Part shown: piece after piece, positions 6,791-12,119 of the stretch
Position numbering within the stretch: position 1 is the first letter of the stretch
How the letters are laid out: each line of letters begins with the position of its first letter
From: Thermoleophilaceae bacterium
GTDB lineage: Bacteria > Actinomycetota > Thermoleophilia > Solirubrobacterales > Thermoleophilaceae
DNA length: 12,119 bases
NCBI GenBank assembly: GCA_013696425.1
Contig: JACCYP010000008.1
Span: 1-12,119 of the forward strand
Direction of reading: 5' to 3'
Notes under the pieces: model-generated
What the model saw: only the letters and a program-made list of their open reading frames with translations
Databases searched by the model: none
Told to the model about the DNA's origin: nothing
Program-made: the position numbers and the translations under genes

Positions 6791-7961
6791 AGGAGTTGGG
6801 AACGGACAAGAGCCTAGCTACCTCACCTTGGGGGGTCGGAAGCTGGCGCCACTGCTCGATCTTGCCGTCGAGGATGAGGAACCGGACCTGGACGCCCGAG
6901 TCACATCCCGGGCTGCCGCCGTCAAGCGCGAACGAGGCCAGGGAGGTGGTGCCCTCGGGGTCCACATCGGTCAGCTTCGCCTTGCACGGCAGCGAGCGGT
7001 TGAATTCGACCGCATCCTTGTGGCCCTTCAGCCGCACCTCCTCGGCCTGCTCCACGATCGCGTCGTCGGCGAATAGGTCCGCCGCCCCCTCGACGTCGCC
7101 CTCGTTGAGCTTGGTGATCCAGTCGCGGATGACCTTTTCATCCGCATTCACCTTTGGCTTCGGCTGCTCGTCGGAGCCCCCGCAGCCCGCGAACGCGACC
7201 ACGAGCGCCATGAGCGTGACCAGTCCGGCCGCGTGCTTGCGGTCGTGGTCAACAGCGGATCTCCAGAAGAAGAAGCCCAAGGCAAAGAGCATGATCAGCA
7301 GATCCACGCCGAGCATGAGCCCGCCCGCATACTGCTGGTTGCGCAACGACTCCTCACCGTAGAAGGAGGCATACGCGGGCGATCCGGCGAGGATGAACGC
7401 CATGCCGAGGAACATGCCCGAGAGCCTGGCGCCCATGAGCTGGCCGATCTTCCACAGCTCGCCGTGAAGGCGCCCCTTCTGCGGCTCGATCACCGACCAC
7501 CACACGAGGATCGAACCGCCGACGAAGGAGAGGTGCTGGAGCGCGTGGATCCAGGGGCTGCGCAGTGCGCCCTCGAATGCGAAGGCGAAGTGCCAGCCGT
7601 AGAGCACGAAGATCCACACGACGATGCCGGTGAGCGGCCTGCGCAGGAACCTGAAGGCCGAACGCAGCCGCGTCTGGCGCGCGAGCGGCCTGAGCGCGAC
7701 CGGGGGAATGAGGTGCTGGAGCACCGGCGTGCGCATACCGGCGAGCAGGAACGGCACCGCGAGATCGGCGATCAGCAGGTGCTCTGTCATGTGGCCGAGG
7801 AGCGTGCCGTGGGCGTCGGGCCCGAGCAGCCCGGCCGTGCTGAGCGCCATGCCCACCCACCAGAACGCCTGCTGGCTGCGCGGCACCTCCCAGCCGCGGC
7901 GGCGCAGCACCACGATGGCGCGCACGTACAAGGCCGCCAGGAGCGCGAGATAGAGGACCAC
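6789..7961 (-). CDS. CtaG-like seven-helix membrane protein fused to SnoaL/NTF2-like lipoprotein domain
   Basis: One frame of 390 residues joins two normally separate proteins. Residues 1-233 are caa3-type CtaG, a cytochrome c oxidase (CuB) assembly factor. They show seven hydrophobic segments (about 2-19, 30-46, 56-75, 110-129, 139-158, 177-197, 215-233) and the His-rich sites HGTLLGHMTEH (51-61), YGWH (121-124) and HALQH (139-143). Residues 241-260 resemble a lipoprotein signal: RKH, a hydrophobic core, then AFAGC with Cys260. Residues 270-380 look like a SnoaL/NTF2 fold (VIRDWITKLNEGDVEGAADLFADDAIV). No stop or suitable internal start separates the parts. Charges place residues 234-243 inside, so Cys260 would emerge outside, ready for Lgt and signal peptidase II. 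The GTG 7961 start is tentative: upstream codons lie over the divergent PAS gene and there is no Shine-Dalgarno. The gene leads the pspA-pspAA operon. A small sequencing error joining two genes is the main alternative. Confidence 0.78.
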   Translation of the reverse strand: MVLYLALLAALYVRAIVVLRRRGWEVPRSQQAFWWVGMALSTAGLLGPDAHGTLLGHMTEHLLIADLAVPFLLAGMRTPVLQHLIPPVALRPLARQTRLRSAFRFLRRPLTGIVVWIFVLYGWHFAFAFEGALRSPWIHALQHLSFVGGSILVWWSVIEPQKGRLHGELWKIGQLMGARLSGMFLGMAFILAGSPAYASFYGEESLRNQQYAGGLMLGVDLLIMLFALGFFFWRSAVDHDRKHAAGLVTLMALVVAFAGCGGSDEQPKPKVNADEKVIRDWITKLNEGDVEGAADLFADDAIVEQAEEVRLKGHKDAVEFNRSLPCKAKLTDVDPEGTTSLASFALDGGSPGCDSGVQVRFLILDGKIEQWRQLPTPQGEVARLLSVPNS

Positions 7962-7963
7962 TG

Positions 7964-7996
7964 CTACGGCTTCGCGGGGACCGGCATCGGAGACAC
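7964..7996 (-). other. Possible leaderless 10-codon upstream ORF before ctaG
   Basis: GTG 7996 lies 6 bases after a TAACCT -10-like box and opens a frame encoding MSPMPVPAKP. Its TAG ends two bases before the ctaG GTG 7961. It could be a leader peptide coupling translation into ctaG. Alternatively, it is the original ctaG start put out of frame by an extra TC in the TCTC run at 7993-7990. Without that TC the protein would begin MSDAGPREAVAVV. Confidence 0.3.
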
Positions 7997-8002
7997 GAAC
8001 GA

Positions 8003-8008
8003 AGGTTA
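8003..8008 (-). promoter_or_regulatory. Putative -10 box of the ctaG-pspA-pspAA operon
   Basis: TAACCT reads from 8008 down to 8003. It overlaps by two bases the TAGGCT box of the divergent PAS gene (8007-8012), so two polymerases could not occupy both at once. The distance to GTG 7961 is 41 bases. Confidence 0.4.
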
Positions 8009-8012
8009 GGCT
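8007..8012 (+). promoter_or_regulatory. Putative -10 box, leaderless PAS-MBL promoter
   Basis: TAGGCT ends 7 bases before GTG 8020, with a preceding T (TTAGGCT). An identical TTAGGCT at the same 7-base distance precedes the TTG start at 11870. No Shine-Dalgarno precedes GTG 8020. Confidence 0.5.
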
Positions 8013-8019
8013 GGCAGAG

Positions 8020-8405
8020 GTGCAGAGGCCTCTCGAGCTAATACTGGCGCGCAATCTGCTCTCCAGTCTCTCCACGCCGGCGTTCCTCGTGGATCGCGAC
8101 GGCCTCATCGCGTTCTTCAACGAAGCGGCCGGTGCGCTGCTCGGCAAGCGCTACGAGGAAGTGGGCAGCATGAGCGCCGCTGAATGGGGCGAGACATTCG
8201 GCCCGCTGACGGCCGATGGTGAGCGGATCCCGTTCGAGGATCTGCCGCTCACCAACGTGCTGCGCCGGGGCAAGTCCGCCCACGCGCGCCTGCACATCCG
8301 CAACGCGACCGGGGACAGCCACGAGATCGAGGCGAGCGCGCTTCCGATCGTGGCCGCCGAGATCCCGCGCGGAGCGATCGTGTTCTTCTGGCCGGTGGGC
8401 GAGGA

Positions 8406-8409
<4 letters not shown>
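8020..8409 (+). CDS. Stand-alone PAS-domain protein
   Basis: The 129-residue soluble protein is essentially one PAS/PAC domain. It has an N-terminal helix, LSTPAFLVDRDGLIAFFNEAAGALLG (17-42), a variable middle with GETFGPLTADGERIPFEDLPL, and the PAC-like strand pair RLHIRNATGDSHEIEASALPI and GAIVFFWPV at the end. PAS domains bind ligands or cofactors or mediate dimerisation; no cofactor-binding residue can be assigned from the sequence alone. There is no output domain of its own. Its TGA overlaps the ATG of the next gene (ATGA at 8406-8409), so it probably acts with that MBL-fold hydrolase as a sensor subunit. The start is GTG 8020 on the leaderless spacing from TAGGCT. Confidence 0.82.
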
Positions 8410-9266
<857 letters not shown>

Positions 9267-9269
9267 GCG

Positions 9270-10589
9270 CTAGGCCACGGAGCCGACGGACTTCGCGGCG
9301 TCGCTCAGGGCGTCGCTCGTCGAGTCGTGCGCAGCGTCCCCAGAGGCGTTGCCGGGTGCCTGCTGGAGAATCTCCTGGGCCTCGCTCAGCTTCTGCCGGT
9401 ACTCGGCCCGCTGCATGCGCGAGACGACGAGGCGCTGGACCTGGGCCGTGCCCTCGAAGATCTGGTAGATCTTGGCGTCCCTGAAGAACTTCTCCAGGGG
9501 CAGGTCGGTGGACTGCGCGGCGGGACCGACGAGGTCCATCAGGGTGGTGGTTGCCCACATCGCCACGTCGCCGGCCTTCAGTTTGGACATCGACCCCTGG
9601 CCGCCGTTCATCGGCACCCCGTTGCGGCCCATCCAGGCGGCGCGCCAGACGAGCAGGCGTGCGGCCTCGATCTCGGTCGCGACGTCGGCGAGGACCTGCT
9701 GCACGCGCTGCTGCTCGAGCAGGGGTGAGCCGTCCTCCGAGCGGTCCTCGAGGTACTCGAGCGTCCATTCGTAGGCGGCCTGAGCGATGCCGAGCGCCGA
9801 GGCGCCCACGAGCGGCCGGGTGATCTCGAAGGTGGCGAGCGCGCCGGAGGGGCCGGACTTCGCGCCCGAGCGGGCGCGCTCGAGCTTCTTGTCGAGCTTG
9901 TCCATGCCGCCGAGGAGGTTCTCGACGGGGATGCGGCAGTCCTCGAGCACGACCTCCGCGGTGTGCGACGCGCGGATGCCGATCTTGTCCTCCTTCTTGC
10001 CCTGGGACAGGCCCGGGGTGTCCTTGGCGACGACGAAGGAGGCCTGGCCGCGGTGGCCGAGCTCGGGATCGACGGTGGCGACGACGACGGTCACGTCGGC
10101 GATGCCGCCGTTGGTGATGAAGACCTTGGTGCCGTTCAGGACCCACTCGTCGCCGTCGAGCTTCGCCGTGGTGCGAAGCGACTTGACGTCGGAGCCGGCG
10201 CCGGCCTCGGTGACCGCGTAGGCGCCGAGCTTGATGTCGTCGCCGGTGCCGTAGCACTCGGTGATCCACTGGCCGACCTGCTCGGGCGTGCCGGAGGACG
10301 CGATGCCGGCGGCCGCGAGGCCGGAGGCCGAGATCGCGAGCGCGATGCCCGCGCAGCCCCAGTGGAGCTCCTCCGCGTAGATCACGCCGAGCAGGCCCTG
10401 CTCGTCGGTGGCCATCCGCTGGATGTACTCGAGGCCGGAAAGCTTCTGGTCGCGGGCGGCCTTCATTACCTCCCACGGCACGGACTGGTCCCGGTCGTGT
10501 TGCGCCGCCACCGGTCGAATGTGGTCGCGCGCGAAGTCGCGGCACTCCTTCTGAAACTCGAGCTGCTCTTCGGAAAGGCGGAAATCCAC
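9270..10589 (-). CDS. Acyl-CoA dehydrogenase (classical, C-terminal catalytic Glu)
   Basis: This flavin enzyme oxidises acyl-CoA to 2-enoyl-CoA. Of 439 residues, about 1-395 form the fold. It has an N-terminal helical domain with SEEQLEFQKECRDFARDHI, the FAD/substrate motif AYAVTEAGAGSDV (123-135), WVLNGTKVFITNGG (149-162), the helical C-domain with QQRVQQVLADVATEIEAARLL, and IYQIFEGTAQVQ (374-385), which carries the catalytic Glu379. Odd points are a basic insert around 232-249 (KKLERARSGAKSGPSG) and a disordered Ala/Ser/Asp tail (about 405-439). The GTG start has a GGAG eight bases upstream, unlike the leaderless neighbours. A palindromic operator and a TATCCT box lie just upstream, pointing to repression by a TetR-type regulator not in this window. 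It differs from the 4571 enzyme in the location of its base, so the two probably have different substrates. Confidence 0.94.
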   Translation of the reverse strand: MDFRLSEEQLEFQKECRDFARDHIRPVAAQHDRDQSVPWEVMKAARDQKLSGLEYIQRMATDEQGLLGVIYAEELHWGCAGIALAISASGLAAAGIASSGTPEQVGQWITECYGTGDDIKLGAYAVTEAGAGSDVKSLRTTAKLDGDEWVLNGTKVFITNGGIADVTVVVATVDPELGHRGQASFVVAKDTPGLSQGKKEDKIGIRASHTAEVVLEDCRIPVENLLGGMDKLDKKLERARSGAKSGPSGALATFEITRPLVGASALGIAQAAYEWTLEYLEDRSEDGSPLLEQQRVQQVLADVATEIEAARLLVWRAAWMGRNGVPMNGGQGSMSKLKAGDVAMWATTTLMDLVGPAAQSTDLPLEKFFRDAKIYQIFEGTAQVQRLVVSRMQRAEYRQKLSEAQEILQQAPGNASGDAAHDSTSDALSDAAKSVGSVA

Positions 10590-10610
10590 GAGAAACGCTC
10601 CGATCGGTTA

Positions 10611-10626
10611 TTGACTGACCAGTCAA
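10611..10626. promoter_or_regulatory. Palindromic operator before acyl-CoA dehydrogenase
   Basis: TTGACTG-AC-CAGTCAA is a perfect inverted repeat with 7-bp arms and a 2-bp centre. It lies 22 bases before the GTG 10589 start and overlaps the transcription start predicted from TATCCT. Size and look match TetR-family operators, which often control acyl-CoA dehydrogenases in actinobacteria. Which regulator binds is unknown. Confidence 0.65.
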
Positions 10627-10631
10627 CCAAC

Positions 10632-10637
10632 AGGATA
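10632..10637 (-). promoter_or_regulatory. Putative -10 box of acyl-CoA dehydrogenase
   Basis: TATCCT reads from 10637 down to 10632. It predicts a start near 10625, inside the palindrome, and a leader of about 35 bases carrying the GGAG ribosome site. Confidence 0.4.
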
Positions 10638-10670
10638 TCGCGGGCGCGGCGGCCGCGGCGAAGCGGCCGG

Positions 10671-10676
10671 TATGGT
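10671..10676 (+). promoter_or_regulatory. Putative -10 box of the CWB2-like lipoprotein gene
   Basis: TATGGT ends 9 bases before GTG 10686, giving a leaderless or very short-leader transcript. No ribosome site is visible. It is divergent from the TATCCT box at 10637-10632. Confidence 0.45.
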
Positions 10677-10685
10677 GCCCCGCTC

Positions 10686-11852
10686 GTGCGGCGAAGCATC
10701 CTTCTAGCCCTACTCCCCGCCCTGCTCCTCGGCGGCTGCTCGCTCGGCGACGACGACTCCGACCGCCCGCCCGCACTCGGGGCGAAGTCGAGCGACGACG
10801 AGGCCGCCGTGAAGCTCGGCTTCCCCTCGGCGGCCACCTCGAACACCGTCCGGATAGGCGGCGGGGACGCCATCGCCGACGCCGCCGGCACCGCGAGCGT
10901 GGTGTTCCCGGCCACCAGCGACGAGACCAAGCCCGATGCCGTGGTGCTCGTGGACAAGGACGACTGGCAGGGCGCCGTGGCGGCCGGGGTGCTCGCCGGC
11001 ACGCCGATCGGCGCGCCCATCCTGCTCTCCGACGATGACGACCTGCCCGCGATCACCGAGGACACCCTGAAGCGCCTCGACCCGAAGGGCTCTGACCTCT
11101 CACGCGACTCGAAGGTGATCCGGATCGGCTCGAAGCCTCCGGCGCCGCAGGGACTCAAGAGCGTGCAGGTGTCCGGCAAGGACCCGTACGAGGTGGCCGC
11201 CGCCATCGACCGCTTCTCATCCGTTGCGCGCGGCGAACCGACCAAGGACGTGGTGGTGACCACGGGCGAGCGCGCCGAGTACGCGCTGCCCGCCTCCGCC
11301 TACGCGGCAAGCTCCGGCGACTCGGTGCTCTACGCGCAGCGCAGCAAGGTGCCCGCCGCGACGGTGGCCGCGCTGAAGGCCCACCAGAAGCCGAACATCT
11401 ACATCCTCGGGCCGGAGTCCGTGATCGACAAGACCGCCGAGAAGGAGCTCGCGAAGTACGGGAAGGTCCGCCGCGTCGACGGTCCCACGCCCGTGCAGAA
11501 CGCGATCGAGTTCGCGCGATTCTCCGCGAGCGGCTTCGGGTGGGGCATCAGCGTGCCCGGCCACAACTTCACGCTGGCCGACACCGCGCGCCCGCTCGAC
11601 GCCGCACCGGCCGCCGCGCTCGGCACCAACGGCGTGTTCGCGCCGCTGCTCCTGACGGACGATTCGGCGAAGCTCCCGCGCTCGGTGGAGAGCTACCTGC
11701 TCGACGTGCAGCCGGGGTTCGAGGACGACCCGAACCTCGCGGTCTACAACAAGGTCTTCATCCTCGGTGACGACGGCACCATCTCGGTCGCGGCGCAGGG
11801 GCGCCTGAACGAGATCACGAAGCTCATCCCCGTCCAGGCCGAGCGGCCCTAG
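10686..11852 (+). CDS. Lipoprotein with CWB2-like (cell-wall-binding repeat 2) domains
   Basis: The 388-residue product begins MRRSILLALLPALLLGGCSLG, a lipoprotein signal with the lipobox LGGC at Cys18, followed by an acidic Asp-rich linker. The mature part holds about three CWB2-like units. The first is around 55-180 (TVRIGGGDAIADA, APILLSDDDDLPAITEDTLKRL, KVIRIG, VQVSGKDPYEVAAAIDRF). The second is around 188-282 (VVVTTGERAEYALPASAYAA, IYILGPESVIDKTAEKEL). The last is around 284-382 (GVFAPLLLTDDSAKLPRSVESYL, KVFILGDDGTISVAAQGRLNEI). CWB2 repeats bind anionic wall polymers in Firmicutes; a surface or wall-tethering role is inferred here. It would need Lgt, also encoded in this window. GTG 10686 is chosen because it starts the signal peptide; the longer frame upstream is antisense to the acyl-CoA dehydrogenase. 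Confidence 0.85.
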   Translation: MRRSILLALLPALLLGGCSLGDDDSDRPPALGAKSSDDEAAVKLGFPSAATSNTVRIGGGDAIADAAGTASVVFPATSDETKPDAVVLVDKDDWQGAVAAGVLAGTPIGAPILLSDDDDLPAITEDTLKRLDPKGSDLSRDSKVIRIGSKPPAPQGLKSVQVSGKDPYEVAAAIDRFSSVARGEPTKDVVVTTGERAEYALPASAYAASSGDSVLYAQRSKVPAATVAALKAHQKPNIYILGPESVIDKTAEKELAKYGKVRRVDGPTPVQNAIEFARFSASGFGWGISVPGHNFTLADTARPLDAAPAAALGTNGVFAPLLLTDDSAKLPRSVESYLLDVQPGFEDDPNLAVYNKVFILGDDGTISVAAQGRLNEITKLIPVQAERP

Positions 11853-11856
11853 CGCT

Positions 11857-11862
11857 TAGGCT
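11857..11862 (+). promoter_or_regulatory. Putative -10 box of the right-edge gene
   Basis: TAGGCT ends 7 bases before TTG 11870. The 7-mer TTAGGCT and the 7-base spacing are identical to those before the PAS gene at 8020. It starts five bases after the stop codon of the lipoprotein gene. Confidence 0.4.
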
Positions 11863-11869
11863 TTCGGTC

Positions 11870-12119
11870 TTGTCTGAGTACGAGAGCCCGAAGCGCGGAC
11901 ATCGCCGTACGACGGTCGAGGACGTGCGCCAGCTGATGGGCGCCTCCACCCCCCACTTCGCTCTTCACCTGCGCAACCGCTTACAGAACCTGATCGCCGG
12001 ACTGCCCGAGGGCCATCCGGCCCGGGTGGAGGGCGAGCGGGAGATCGCGCGCCTGGCGGACGTGGCCCAGGGAGCGGAGCGCCGCGGAGCCGGCGACGGC
12101 GAGCCCGGCATGCCCAGCC
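11870..12119 (+). CDS. Partial unrecognised soluble protein, truncated at right edge
   Basis: I do not recognise this gene. From TTG 11870 the frame stays open to the window edge (83 codons) with strong G/C third-position bias. It begins MSEYESPKRGHRRTTVEDVRQLMG, continues with a helical, His/Arg/Leu-rich part (STPHFALHLRNRLQNLIAGL, then HPARVEGEREIARLADVA) and reaches a Gly/Glu-rich stretch at the edge. It has no signal peptide or membrane segment, so it is probably cytosolic and largely helical. The start is chosen on TAGGCT spacing; ATG 11936 in frame is the alternative and would lose the first 22 residues. It begins 17 bases after the CWB2-like lipoprotein stop, so read-through from that gene is also possible. 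Confidence 0.6.
   Translation, partial: MSEYESPKRGHRRTTVEDVRQLMGASTPHFALHLRNRLQNLIAGLPEGHPARVEGEREIARLADVAQGAERRGAGDGEPGMPS

Noticed and set aside
7962..8147. N-terminal extension of the CtaG-fusion frame to 8147
   Set aside because: It would overlap the divergent PAS gene and cross both putative promoters; the added residues are Ser/Arg-rich with no CtaG similarity.
9963..10685. N-terminal extension of the CWB2-like lipoprotein frame
   Set aside because: It is antisense to the acyl-CoA dehydrogenase and would bury a perfect lipoprotein signal peptide in the middle of a protein.

Overview
The window is GC-rich, gene-dense and bacterial, with short intergenic gaps and many GTG (and a few TTG) starts. 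Several genes have an actinobacterial TAnnnT -10 box only 6-9 bases before the start codon, which suggests leaderless mRNAs. The presence of both PspAA and PspAB, with HtpX, also points to Actinomycetota. My best guess is a Thermoleophilia/Solirubrobacterales-like lineage, but that placement is inference.

Layout. Positions 1-252 (minus) hold the truncated start of an unrecognised membrane-anchored protein. Positions 347-2320 (minus) are an envelope pair: an EnvC-like M23 peptidase followed by lgt, the prolipoprotein diacylglyceryl transferase. Divergent from them, htpX and pspAB (2406-3889, plus) encode a membrane zinc protease and a PspA-associated protein. A MarR-type regulator (3905-4417, minus) is divergent from an acyl-CoA dehydrogenase (4571-5752, plus), with a clean palindrome between them. 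Positions 5749-7961 (minus) form a three-gene run: a CtaG-like membrane protein fused in frame to a SnoaL/NTF2-like lipoprotein domain, then pspA, then pspAA. Divergent from it, 8020-9266 (plus) is an overlapping pair: a PAS-domain protein and a metallo-beta-lactamase-fold hydrolase. A second, classical acyl-CoA dehydrogenase (9270-10589, minus) has a 16-bp palindromic operator over its predicted transcription start. A lipoprotein with CWB2-like repeats (10686-11852, plus) and the start of an unrecognised gene (11870 to the edge) finish the window. No tRNA, rRNA, CRISPR, insertion sequence or phage gene is visible.

How the parts fit. The main theme is the cell envelope: lipoprotein maturation (lgt) together with two probable lipoprotein substrates, a wall hydrolase, and a phage-shock-type membrane-stress module. 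That module is split into htpX-pspAB and pspA-pspAA, facing each other across a small lipid-oxidation locus.

The most unusual points are the CtaG-lipoprotein fusion, which carries an internal lipobox in the right topology; a leaderless-type start just upstream of ctaG that is out of frame with it; the recurring TAnnnT-N6-9-start arrangement; and the palindromes in front of the two acyl-CoA dehydrogenases. I see no clearly new multi-gene system; the fusion at the head of the pspA operon is the best candidate for something undescribed.
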